Assembly (NCBI GenBank): GCA_037126765.1
Contig: JBBCBC010000002.1
Coordinates: forward strand, 47,992,889-48,056,888
Length of the DNA: 64,000 nucleotides
DNA from: Stenogyne calaminthoides
Lineage: Eukaryota > Streptophyta > Magnoliopsida > Lamiales > Lamiaceae
Direction of reading: 5' to 3'
The notes below the pieces were generated by a model. That model saw nothing but the letters and a program-made list of their open reading frames with translations. It had not been told where the DNA came from and searched no databases. Below, in pieces: positions 23,287-33,450 of this stretch (positions within the stretch are counted from its first letter, which is position 1; each line of letters begins with the position of its first letter). The translations under genes and the position numbers were made by a program.

Positions 23287-23530
23287 AGCATACCAACTCT
23301 ACAATAAATCATCCATATTATATATAAAAAAATACATGCATGCATTAATCTATAAACAAATTCCATAAAATAAAATCCATAATCTAATTTTTAAAAAAAG
23401 TAATAATCATATTTAAAAATTGATAAAAGAGAAAAAAAAGTGAAAAGGAAAGTTGTGGTGCCGAGAACTGAAAAAGCAAGTGGAAGGAGGTCTTGTGTTA
23501 CTAACCAAGCTATGATAATTTATGTTTAGT

Positions 23531-23887
23531 GCTCCCTCCGTCCACCAAATTTATACTCATTTACTATTTGCATGTAGCTTTTTCAAAAAAAAATTATATT
23601 AGTAATTGAAATGATAAAGTAACTTTTAAGGCCGTCCGCCAAATTTATACTCATTTACTATTTGCACGTAGCTTTTTCGAACAAATTTTGTATTAGTAAT
23701 TGATATAATAAAGTGACTTTTAAGGATGAGTATGATAGATGAGGGGGCTCACCAATCATACCCATCATTCATCAATCATACACATCCTTAAAAGTTACTT
23801 TATCATTTCAATTATTAATGCAAAACTCGTTTATTGAACTATGTGCAAAAGTGAAATGATTATAAATTTAATGAAAGAAGAGAGTAT
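23531..23887. mobile_element. Stowaway-like MITE with internal duplication
   Basis: Starts GCTCCCTCCGTCCACCAAAT and ends with ATAAATTTAATGAAAGAAGAGAGTA, the diverged inverted partner. About 100 bp (CCAAATTTATACTCATTTACT to AAAGTRACTTTTAAGG) occurs twice at 23545-23630 and 23638-23722, and a partial third copy is inverted at 23775-23840. Likely a rearranged or nested MITE. Confidence 0.55.
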
Positions 23888-24005
23888 TTTATAAATATAA
23901 ATTTATATATAATACATAATAGTATACAATAGAGAAATTATTTTGGAATTGGGTACAGTTGTACCCCCTGTCTCCAAACAAGTGAACCTCTGCCACTAAG
24001 TGTTA

Positions 24006-24189
24006 CTTTTTTTTTTTCTATCGAACAAAATTAGTTGTTAATAGTTAGTACAACAAACACCCAAATACTCCACGAAATCATCAATTCACTTTATAACTCT
24101 CACAATTACAATTCGTTCACAAAGAGAATCGAACTTGATAACCCACTCAACTGAGGAGCCCAGTGACCAGGTAGGCTAAGCCACCTGGT
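24006..24189 (-). mobile_element. tRNA-derived SINE (family 3), copy 1
   Basis: Flanked by the 12-bp duplication CACTAAGTGTTA at 23994-24005 and 24190-24201. On the minus strand the head carries an A-box-like GTGGCTTAGCCTACCTGG and a B box AGTTCGATTC. The body matches the copy at 54376-54544 (AACTAATTTTGTTCGAT tail region), and a poly-A tail is seen as the T run at 24007-24017. Confidence 0.82.
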
Positions 24190-24285
24190 CACTAAGTGTT
24201 AGGTTGTGAAGGTGAAAATAAGCATACATTAGTACCATGTATATATAAATATTTTCCTGAGTATCAAAATTTCTCAAAATAAATT

Positions 24286-27200
24286 TCAATGATTTTCTCG
24301 ATTTTGAGTAGTTATTTTCTCGACGTCTTTGGACTTAGCCGCAGCTGCTTCTCCTCTCCAGTATTTGATTCTTTTAGCCGCAACCGCAGCCTGCACTCAT
24401 CCACACTTTATTTAATTTTTTTTTTGACGGAACACACTTTATTTAATTACTTGAGCAAATAATTAATAATAAAATCAGCATGAATATTATTCGGAAAAGG
24501 ATACAAGCCCTAATTTATGTACACATTATACACCTCTTTGGGTTAATTAATAACAACAAGAACATCAATATCATGATGGAAAAGGAAAATAATTAGACTG
24601 CTGCCTAATTTAAGTACATACCTCTTTGTCCCAGTCGGTTCTAAAAACAATCCAAAAGAGGACTAGGGTCTGTACAAGTGTTCCAGTTACCATTCCATAC
24701 CATATGCCCTGAGAATTACATAATATTTAAGCCATGGTTAGTATTTTAAAATTAATACAAATATGTAATTTTTTAAATTGATTTAACATGGTATATACGA
24801 ACTTTGACACCCAAGTTAAGTTTGTAGCCCAAGAGTAGACCCAGAGGAACACCAAAAACATAGAAGCATACGATGTTCACATTTGCAATCGTAGCTTGCC
24901 ATCCAGCCCCAATAGCCACCCCTGCATAATTAATCAAGCTTACTAATTAATTCCAAATTAATATTTTTTTTTAAAGTAGTGATGATTAAGATGCTATTTA
25001 TTAATTTCACCTGATAGGGCAGGTTGAATACTGTTGACGACGATGCAGAAGGCAAGCAGTGGTGTGAGATCATACACAACTGATTTGACTTCTTCACTCT
25101 CAGAGAATAATGAAGGATATTGGTTTTGGAAAACGAGAAGCAGCATCGAAACAAGGACGCCAATCAAGAAGGCAGACACCACCATCACCACCACAGAAAA
25201 TTTAGCTTTTCTTGGATGAAATGCTCCCAATTCATTCGAGACTCTTACGCTGCAAATACATTCAATAATTAATTACCACATGTGTAAAATGAAAGAATTT
25301 AGTCTCATCTAACATGTCCAACTTGTAGAGATGTGTGAAATTAATTCATTTATATAGTTAAAACATTAGTAATCTCCCTAGCTCCCCCTCAAAATAAACT
25401 AGTACTCCTCCGTCCCATTCTCCCTAGCTTCCCCTCAAAATAAACTAGTACTCCTCCGTCCCATTCTTATTTGAACATTTGTCAAAATTAATTCTATGTC
25501 GAATGTAATTACCTTATGGCAGCATTGAATCCAAAGCTAATAGTTCCTGTCCAACCCAGTATGTTTGTACTGCAGCATGTTGAAACAGATTAGTTTTTCC
25601 ATTGGGTACAATTAAGTGGTGGGAATTAATTAATAGAATGATGTACTTACCATACAGACAAAGCAGCCACAGCAACCTCTGCATTCTTCAAATATCCAGC
25701 AAAAAGGGCCAATGCCATGAAATACCATGCTTCTAAGCTGTTAATATGCAAGGGATTAAGTTACACCACTGCAATAAACATGATCATAATCATAAGGGGT
25801 GGGATATTGACCATGTACTACTCCACATTATATACTCCCCAGTCAGTCCTATAAAGATAGTTCACATTTCTTTTGGCTTGTTCCAAAATTATACTCCCTC
25901 CGTCCACCAATCTTGTGCACACTTACCTTATTCGTCTGTCCATCAATCTTATAAACACTCCACTTTTGGCAAAAGTTATTTTATCCCCCAACCATCACTT
26001 AATTACTTCAAATGTCATTGTAATTTACTCACAAACAATCACTTTATCTATAAATGGACGCCACAATACCCTATAATACTCTTACCCCACAATACTCTAT
26101 AATACTCTTACTTTATCTATTTTTTCTTAAAATCTGTGCTAAAAGCATCAGATATAATATTGGTGGACAGAGGAAGTATTTCTTTTACTTATTAAAAAAG
26201 TGTAAATCTTATGAAATACCCCTACTTAATGTATATCGAAATTAAAAATTATTTTATTGTATTCAAATAAAGGTAAATTAAAAACTTCACTGCAAAATTT
26301 AAAATTTCAATCACAAATTATATTGGTATGTGTGAAAAATAAAAGTGAAAATATCTTTGTGGGGGGGTGTTATCTTTTTTAATTTCACTGCAAAATTTAA
26401 AATTTCAATCACAAATTATATCGGTATGTGTAAAAAATAAAAGTGAAAATATATTTGGGGTGGGTGGGGGGGGGGGTTATCTTCTAACATTGTAATGTGG
26501 TTATCTGTGTGAAATAGCATATGTAGAAATATCTAGTATTTAAGAGTATGTTTGTTTCGGGATTTAGGTGTGCGGGGGAAGTCATGACTTCTAAATTCTA
26601 TGAATTTGAAAGTCTTGGTGAATAGTAAAAATATGTGTTTGTTTTGAGATTTTGATAGGGTGAAATTTTACTTTATGTCAAATCAATGTTTAATAATGAT
26701 TTATATGATATTATTATATTGTGTTGAGAGTAGGAAAAATAGTGATGTGATTGTATTAAATTTTGTGAAAAATAGGGGTGTAGGTATACTTTACAAGAGA
26801 GGATTTTGAAATCTAATTTTAAATCTCAAACTATAATGGAACTTGGTTTTCAAAGTCCTAAGTCCATCCGGATAAGTTCCGTAACAAATATACCCTAAAA
26901 GACCACGGGAAAGTAGAACGTTTTGCCATAAATAAAAGGAAAATATTAAATGTATATTAATTTTTTGGTTTCCTAGATTTTTGACTGTCATAGTTTTACC
27001 CCATACAGCTGTCTCTGGAAGTTTTCAATTTCAACAACATTTGCATATTCATCCACAACTTTCAAGCACACAAGTGAGAAGTGTAGACAAAAAAAAAACA
27101 TAAAGTAAAAGCCAACAGTTAACAACAGTATAGGGACGAAAGGTGAAGCAGTGCTGAAAATAGAGGGACGGAAAGTCGACAGAGAAATTAAAGCGCAGAG

Positions 27201-28473
27201 GAATTATTGACAGAAATAGCAAATATGTAGTAAGTATCTCCATACTATATTTTATTATCTGGTCATTGTAGATACGAAAATTTAAAAAAAAGGACAATAG
27301 TATTAAATAATATAAAGTGAATAAAATTAATTTAATGAAGATAAATAATAATATTAAATGGTATAAAATAAATTTGGTGAACAGAAATAATAATATTAAA
27401 TAATATTGAAAATTGTTTTATTTTATTTTTAAAAAATGACCAAATAAAATTAAGACGATTATTTATGAAAAATTAAGAATCAAAATTAGAACATATTTAC
27501 CATATCATTACCGCCGAGGCGAGGGAGAGCCTGACGAAACCCCAGAGGTTATGAACGGCCTTCACCGTAAATCCAGGCCACGCTTTACCACACGTCCCGC
27601 TCCAAATGTAAATCAGCTGCCCTATCACGATGAACCACCACGACACATCCAGCACCGCCGCTCCCGCCGCCATCCCCCACCCGAGTTTCAGCATCAGCAC
27701 CCAGCTCAACACTACATGAATCACCAATGCCGCCCCCGAAATCCAAGCCATGGCCATGATCTTGCTCTGCGCCTGCAAAAACTTAGCAGTCGGAAAATTC
27801 AGTGCGTATGCAAAGAGCTGCGGAATCATCCAGATGGCGAATTTGCCAGCTGCCCGCGATATACTCTCCGTTTGCCCAATCAATAGCAGGAACGGCGTAG
27901 CAAAGAGATAGAGAAACATGAGGAGGAAAGCAGTAACGAGAAGCATAATCCAGGATCTCTGCAAATACACTCCTATCATATCCACCTGTCCTGCCCCAAA
28001 CGCCTGCCCGCATAGCGTTTCCACCGCGCTCCCCATTCCCAACTGTTGAATATTAATTTAAATTTGTAAATCATCCAATATTTGAGAAAATGTAGCCGGA
28101 TTAATTAATTGAACAAACCATGACTCCGAGAGATAACCCGGCGATGACGGAGTTCTCTATGGAGAAAGCGGCGAGGTCGAGTGTGCCGACGTGGCCGGCG
28201 AAGGTTTGTGTGAATGCCCCCAAAGAGTACTGACAAAGCCCCGTGAAAATTGCGGGCGCCGCTAAGAACCAGAGCTTTTCCTGATTCCTCCTTAAAGGCG
28301 GAGAGGAATTCGGTGAAGCTCTCAATGGGAGCAATGTCGTCATCTTCGACGGCGAATGATGAGAAAAAGGAAAGATTGGAGAGTCGCTGGAATGAATAAC
28401 TGGGGCCGGAAATGTCATTATCATCGTCTTCTACTTCAACAAGTGGCTGCTTGCTATTGTAATTGTTTTCCAT
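24286..28473 (-). CDS. MATE (multidrug and toxic compound extrusion) transporter, DTX family; 8 exons, one frameshift in exon 1
   Basis: Exons on the minus strand: 28473-28119, 28042-27501, 25737-25651, 25569-25513, 25249-25011, 24921-24803, 24708-24622, 24390-24286. All introns are GT-AG and all junction phases agree. The product would be about 529 residues, normal for plant MATE/DTX proteins, which export secondary metabolites, xenobiotics or citrate by cation antiport across the plasma membrane or tonoplast with 12 membrane helices. Visible: an acidic, disordered N-terminus (EVEDDDND), the first helix region (KLWFLAAPAIFTGLCQYS), the hallmark LGMGSAVETLCGQAFGAGQ around residues 119-137 across the exon 1/2 join, RVSNELGAFHPRKAKFS, and IQPALSGVAIGAGWQA near residue 420. 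Exon 8 gives a basic tail ending NRENH. Exon 1 is 355 nt where 354 is needed: the run of four Ts at 28276-28279 has one too many, shifting frame before KLWFLAAP. It is either a recent pseudogene or a base-calling error. The substrate cannot be told. Confidence 0.9.
25894..26176. mobile_element. Stowaway-like MITE inside MATE intron 2
   Basis: Inverted ends CTCCCTCCGTCCACCAATCTT and, on the other strand, CTTCCTCTGTCCACCAATATT are flanked by TA on both sides (25892-25893, 26177-26178), the Stowaway target. It is 283 bp, AT-rich and non-coding. It lies within the 1763-bp intron 2 of the MATE gene. Confidence 0.75.
26283..26470 (+). repeat. Tandem duplication in MATE intron 2
   Basis: About 90 bases (CTTCACTGCAAAATTTAAAA to AAAAGTGAAAATATMTTTG) occur at 26284-26361 and again at 26382-26456. 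Each copy is followed by a G-rich run (GGGGGGGTG at 26362, longer at 26458-26476). The G runs could form quadruplex DNA, but they are short. Confidence 0.65.
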
Positions 28474-28532
28474 TATTAATGGAGGGACGTCTAGAAACAG
28501 AGGACAGAGGTCTGGTTGCACTGCACACGGGC

Positions 28533-28540
28533 GTTTTATA
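28533..28540 (-). promoter_or_regulatory. Probable TATA box of the MATE gene
   Basis: The minus strand reads TATAAAAC, preceded by TATAT, about 60 bases before the ATG at 28473. That position would give a 5' leader of roughly 30 bases. No other regulatory motif stands out. Confidence 0.55.
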
Positions 28541-28559
28541 ATATACTGTTGATTTACTG

Positions 28560-29183
28560 TAAAATGTGTGCGTTTATATGATTAATAAATGAGATTGCAT
28601 CTTTTGCTGCATAACGCGTTGAGTCAATGAGTCCCTTGTCTCGATTATATGACAGAATAGTGTGATACTATTGCTTTTGCTTACCCTTATTATAATTCAT
28701 AAATAATCTTGATAAAATTGTTATTTTTCTATTTGAAAAATGTACCGCATAAGACGGACCACGTGTTTCAACTTTTAAAGGTTTCGGCATGCTGCTCCGG
28801 TAGAATACACCTGGCACCTTCGGAAATTGGGACCATGAGTCTATGACACGTACCTAAATTAACATTATCATCTGTTTTACATCATGTTGAATTTTTAGGC
28901 AAATTATTTTATCCCAAATTAAATCTTAAATTTATTTGTTAATCCATCCATCTTGAAATAATATGCACCGTTAATATTTTCTTGTATTTTAGTAAATACT
29001 TTTTTTTATTAATATTTAAAAGAGGTAGAGCTATCATAGCTTTATTTAAAAACTATTTTATCATTTTAAATATTAATAAACAACTAATTCGCTAAAATTC
29101 GATAAAAAAATAGTCATGTACATTGTTTTGGAGTGAGGTAGTATTAATTTTACATCTATTACACGACAAAAAATTGGCTAGGT
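28560..29183. other. Spacer upstream of the MATE gene
   Basis: AT-rich, with no coding frame of note. A G+C-richer patch at 28740-28850 has no recognised content. Beyond the TATA box no clear regulatory element is seen. Confidence 0.4.
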
Positions 29184-29404
29184 CTTGTATGCACACGAGT
29201 GCACCGTGCACTCATAATGCATTTTAGAAGCATGCAACTTGTTATGTTAAAATGTGCGACTTATTTACACAGAAAAATGCAACTGTTAATATTTGAATAT
29301 AATTGCATGCTTCTGTTTGGAATAGTGGCATATTTTTATTTTGTATAGTTGCACGCTTCTAAAATATATTATGAATGCATGATACACCCGAATGCACATG
29401 AAAT
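29184..29404. mobile_element. MITE-like inverted-repeat element
   Basis: The left arm (TTGTATGCACACGAGTGCAC to CATTTTAGAAGCATGCAAC) is complementary, with mismatches, to the right arm (GCACGCTTCTAAAATATATT to GAATGCACATGAAA). It is about 220 bp with arms of ~50 bp. GTGCAC-rich termini also occur near 22183-22325, suggesting a second copy of the family there. Confidence 0.6.
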
Positions 29405-29676
29405 CCACTCCAAATAATATCCCCAAATGGTTATTAATTTTTAATATTTTTGTTAAATATTTATTGCAGAGAATTAGGTGTCACCTAGCCACATCCAGCT
29501 GCATGTGCAGATCTTTTCTTTGAGTTTGTGCTTTTCTTCTGATAAACAATTTCCAGCCGGCGCACTATTCTAATTAAGGTGGCGTTTTGAAGCATTTCAT
29601 GCACATAAGAAATACTCTCGTCTTTCCTATGCATATTTACTCTTTTATTTTGACACGAATTTTAATATAAAAATTA

Positions 29677-29942
29677 CTCTCTCTGTCCCATTATTGTTTT
29701 CCTATTTACTGTTTGCTCGGGTTTTAAGAAAAAATGATAAAGTGATAAAGTGTTGGGGTAAAAAGAATTATTTATTAATATTTTATATGATAAAGTGATG
29801 AGTAGTTGAGGTTAAAAAAAATTATTTATTAGTATTTTATGTGATAAAGTGATAAAATGGAAATTTTCATTTAAACAAATAGGAAAACAAGAATGAGACG
29901 CCCAAAACGGAATACAGGAAAACAAATTTGGGACGGAGTGAG
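29677..29942. mobile_element. Stowaway-like MITE
   Basis: Left end CTCTCTCTGTCCCATTATTG and right end GGGACGGAGTGAG, each next to TA (29675-29676 and 29943-29944). It is 266 bp with an AT-rich interior that contains a ~55-bp duplication of the GATAAAGTGATRA...TTAAAA type. Confidence 0.72.
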
Positions 29943-30640
29943 TATTTATTAATATATAAAGTGATAAAATAGCTTTTGATTAAAAATATTGTAGTCCTTT
30001 CTACTCTATTATATATTAAAATAGATAATTTTTTATGAGTAAAAATAATAAGATGACATGTAATTTTGAAATATTGAAAGGAATAGTTGAAAAATGTGTA
30101 ATAACTTTATTGTATTTTATGGATAGAAATGAGTAAACAAGTTTGGGACGGACCTTTTAAAAAGTGGGTAAAAAATTTAAGCCAGAGGAAGTACATTTTT
30201 CTAAATAAAAACTAGGATATAAAATTTTTGTGTATATCCTTTCACTACTTCTAAGTTTTATGTATTGCTATAGAGATGTTCTTGTTCTTGGTATTTTGCA
30301 TAAAAATTGAATCACATACCTCCGTATATCGCAGGATAAGAGACAAATTTATAATTTTATGACAAAATATAATGATCATATATCATAATATCTTACAGAG
30401 ATGCATTCAAAAAAAAATTTATTAATTAAAATATCTAATAAACCCTTTTTAATCACATATTAAATGGAAAAAGAAAAATTAAAAATCAAGATAGGCAACT
30501 ACGTACACCCTGCACATTCCCAGAATCCAAAAATATATTGAGTTGGTAACTTGGTATGCTGTGAAATTTGTTCAAATTGCAGTAGTCCTGCTAACCTAAC
30601 CATTATATTTTATTTGGTGCAAAATAATAAAAAGGTATTA
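29943..30640. other. AT-rich spacer
   Basis: No coding frame, RNA gene or repeat boundary is recognised. Short fragments such as GGGACGGACC near 30146 recall MITE ends without a partner. Confidence 0.4.
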
Positions 30641-30874
30641 CCTCCGTCCCAGAAGACTTAGCACACTTATTTTTTGCTCGTGTTTTGCGTGCGAGTTGTT
30701 TATTAGTATTTGAAATAATAAAACGAATTTTAAGGTGGGGTATGATAGTCTTACTCCTCCTCTGTCATACGCATTTCTTAAAATTACTTTATCATTTCAA
30801 ATAGTAATAAAAAAAAACTTCGCTTAGAACACGTGTAACAAAGAATCGAGCAAAATCTTCCGGGACGGAGGGAG
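30641..30874. mobile_element. Stowaway-like MITE
   Basis: Left end CCTCCGTCCCAGAAGACTTAG, right end on the opposite strand CTCCCTCCGTCCCGGAAGATT. TA lies on both sides (30639-30640, 30875-30876). It is 234 bp with a non-coding interior. The ends are well matched, so the copy is fairly young. Confidence 0.78.
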
Positions 30875-31773
30875 TAGTTGATAATAATTCCCTATTACTG
30901 ATTAAAGATTTTTCCTTAATCAGCCATCCTCTTCATTCATACTAAATAAATAATAGGTGATAATCCTTATTACTACTAATTAAAAATAAATAAAAAATCA
31001 TTGACTCAACCGTCGTCCTTGACAGAAATAGTTACCTTTTTTTATCAACTAAAATTATATTAGCACATATTCCTTATTACGATCAATAATTCATATTTCG
31101 AATTAATCTCTTGGACAAGTCAATAACCCTATGAGACTGGTGGATATAGAATTAACCTCACACGTGATAATTAGTTGTCTATTAAATTCTCTTGTTTCAT
31201 ATTGGTATGAAAACTGTTCCAGACTTTCTAACGAATATAAATAATTTAATTTCATAAATAACTTTAAATACTTGGTAATTGGTTTGGTTGTAACTTGTAC
31301 GTATATTCAGTCCTGAGTTCTCATTTTTAATGAGAGTTGTTCCACACTTTTCTAACGGCTATGGGGTGTTTTAAAAAATTTATAAGTGACTATAGTCATC
31401 TAAAATTGTGTACAAAAGTAATTTGGAGTGTTTTATTTCTCTTTTAATAGCTTAAACAAGCTCTCATAAGCTATAAGTTATAAGTTTCAAAGAGGATGCT
31501 TTTAGTAGCTTATTAGTATTTTTTAAAAAAAAATTAACTTATTTTGTAAACACTATCAACTTTTTTTAAATTTTCTTACAAACACTATCAACTTCTAACT
31601 ATTAATCACTTTTTCATAATCACTAATTTTAATCATTTCTTTAAAACCATAATTTTTGCAAACATCCCTATAAATCGTATAAATTAAAATCTTGGCGAGT
31701 AATATATATATAGGTGTTTTTTTAATCAAATATATATATAGGTTATCTATTGCAGGGACAGGGACGATATAAT
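30875..31773. other. AT-rich spacer
   Basis: About 900 bases without a convincing gene. A TATATATATAGGT motif is repeated at 31703 and 31731. Nothing else is recognised. Confidence 0.4.
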
Positions 31774-31790
31774 AAGAAATAGGTTAGTGT

Positions 31791-32219
31791 GCCCGCATGG
31801 AAGTAGCTCAGTTGGTTCCTGGGTGACAGATTGCTACAAGGACGCAGGATCGAGTTCTGATAGCCGCAGTGTGGGAGTTTTATCCCTCCAATGTGGGGGA
31901 TAGCTCCTTGTGGGCACCAGACACTGGTCCTCCCACCTAATGGGCCGCTGAGTCACCATGATTTACCACCTCAACCATTCCTGTAGGGCCGGCTCAGTTG
32001 GTTCCTGGGTGACAGATTGCTACAAGGACGCAGGATCGAGTTCTGATAGCCGCAGTGTGGGAGTTTTATCCCTCAAATGTGGGGGATAGCTCCTTGTGGG
32101 CACTAGACACTGGTCCTCCCACCTAATGGGCCGCTGAGTCACCATGATTTACCACCTCAACCATTCCTGTCGGGCCGGGGGGTGGGGGCCCAGGGGGTGA
32201 GAGCTTCGCCTTTTGCTAC
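31791..32219 (+). mobile_element. tRNA-derived SINE (family 1), tandem dimer
   Basis: One insertion flanked by the 17-bp duplication AAGAAATAGGTTAGTGT (31774-31790 and 32220-32236) contains two SINE units. Unit 1 (31791-31989) has full A and B boxes but lacks the 3' end. Unit 2 starts inside the A box at CTCAGTTGG and runs to the full 3' end TTTGCTACA. Because a single duplication bounds both, the dimer moved as one unit or the units fused after insertion by deletion. Confidence 0.87.
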
Positions 32220-32325
32220 AAGAAATAGGTTAGTGTAAAAGTAAACTTAACTACTCAAGTCTATCTAGACACAATTTTATTTTTTGACAGGTATCTAGAG
32301 GCAAAGTTGATTTCAATTTTCAATT

Positions 32326-32600
32326 GTCATAGTTCAAGTGGTTAGAGCTCCATTACTTGAGACTCGAGGTCTTGAGTTCGAGATACGGAGAGAAAAAAAA
32401 TTATTTCTTCTTATAGTAATTTCCCTTGTGGTGATTGCGTTTTCGGTTGCGGTTTCTGGTGGTCCAGTGGTGGTTGCGATTCTGGTCTACAACGAGACGA
32501 AACGATGTTGCCACATGCTTGGTGGTTTCTGGTGGTCCCCTTCTTATGGTGATTGCGGTTCTGATTTACAACGAGACGAAACGATGTTTCCACATGTTTG
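32326..32600 (+). mobile_element. tRNA-derived SINE (family 2), copy 1
   Basis: The head CAAGTGGTTAGAGCTCC (A box) and CTTGAGTTCGAGA (B box) resembles tRNA, with ACGGAGAGA following. The same head is at 55594-55681 (+) and 60430-60490 (-). The interior has repeated GGTGGT/TTGCGGTT motifs, also seen in the 60250-60490 copy. Ends are approximate. Confidence 0.65.
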
Positions 32601-32804
32601 GTGGTGGAAGGAACTATTGTAATTTATTATATTAGGAAACTATTATAATTAATTATTATTTTTTTAAAAATTCAGGGAAGGTTTTAGTTTAATTAAAACC
32701 AAAGGAGTGAATTGCAATTTAGTTCCTATAAATTTATTGGTCTCACTTGTAGCCCCCTACCATTTTTTTTCTTTTTTCTCTTATTGCGTAGAGTTGGTCC
32801 CACA

Positions 32805-33188
32805 TGATGCGAACAAGAAAGATAGTGTCCAAGATTTGGCAAGAATATCTTCAAGATTTGCAAGATTATATTAGATATATTACTACCTAGTGCCGTTCAG
32901 TTTTTAGCCTTTTATTTCATAGATTTAGTCTTTATTTTATTAGATTTAGCCCTTATTTTATTTGGTAGATTTGGCTAGATTAAGTCGGTCCTTTTCTTGT
33001 CAGATTTGGTCATATTCCTATTTAAATAGCCTGCCAACGTTTTTTTGAGATTAAGCAGAAAATTAATAAAAAAAACCCTTGACAACTTTGTCAAAACTTA
33101 ATTGTTTCTTGCCAACCTGAGTTTGGGCAACAATTATTATCGTTCTTTGCGTATTATTTGTGTTTTGCGATCGCGGTTCTCATCAACA
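32805..33188 (+). repeat. LTR-like sequence, unassigned
   Basis: It starts TGATGCGAACAAG and ends CTCATCAACA. A stretch TATTTAAATAGCC near 33017 resembles a core promoter followed by a 5' leader, and TTTAGYCTTTATTTTATTAG is repeated around 32930. TG...CA ends fit a solo LTR, but no matching 5-bp flanks are seen. Assignment is tentative. Confidence 0.3.
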
Positions 33189-33260
33189 CCCAGACTCCCA
33201 CAACCCTTTTTTGCTTGAAGTTTTCATACCCGTGTGCAGCCGCCCAAAATAAAAATATAT

Positions 33261-33450
33261 GGAAAGAATAATAATAGGATATAGGTTTTTGTGAGAACAG
33301 GATTGGGATCACCGTTGAATTGGTGATTGGCAGATGTGTTATTAATAATAGGAGATTACAGAGATATTTACGGAAAGGAAATCTCTACAATTACAACAAT
33401 ATATACAATTTGAATATTAAATTCAAACATTCTTATTTAATAATATTACC
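33261..33450 (-). repeat. Probable 3' LTR remnant of Copia element D
   Basis: On the minus strand this AT-rich segment directly continues from D's polypurine-like TCACTTGAGGGGGG (44478-44491) once element C1 and its duplication are removed. It includes TAGAGATTTCCTTTCCGTAAATATCTCTGTAAT, split here by C1's left duplication at 33446-33450. Short LTRs of this kind are usual for one Copia branch. The outer end is uncertain. Confidence 0.5.

Noticed and set aside
27551..27886. 111-codon plus-strand ORF across the MATE exon 2
   Set aside because: Antisense shadow of the transporter exon; composition follows the reverse complement of membrane helices.
32338..32635. ORFs of 94 and 66 codons
   Set aside because: Run through the SINE family 2 body with its internal GGTTGCGGTT repeats; no protein family is suggested.
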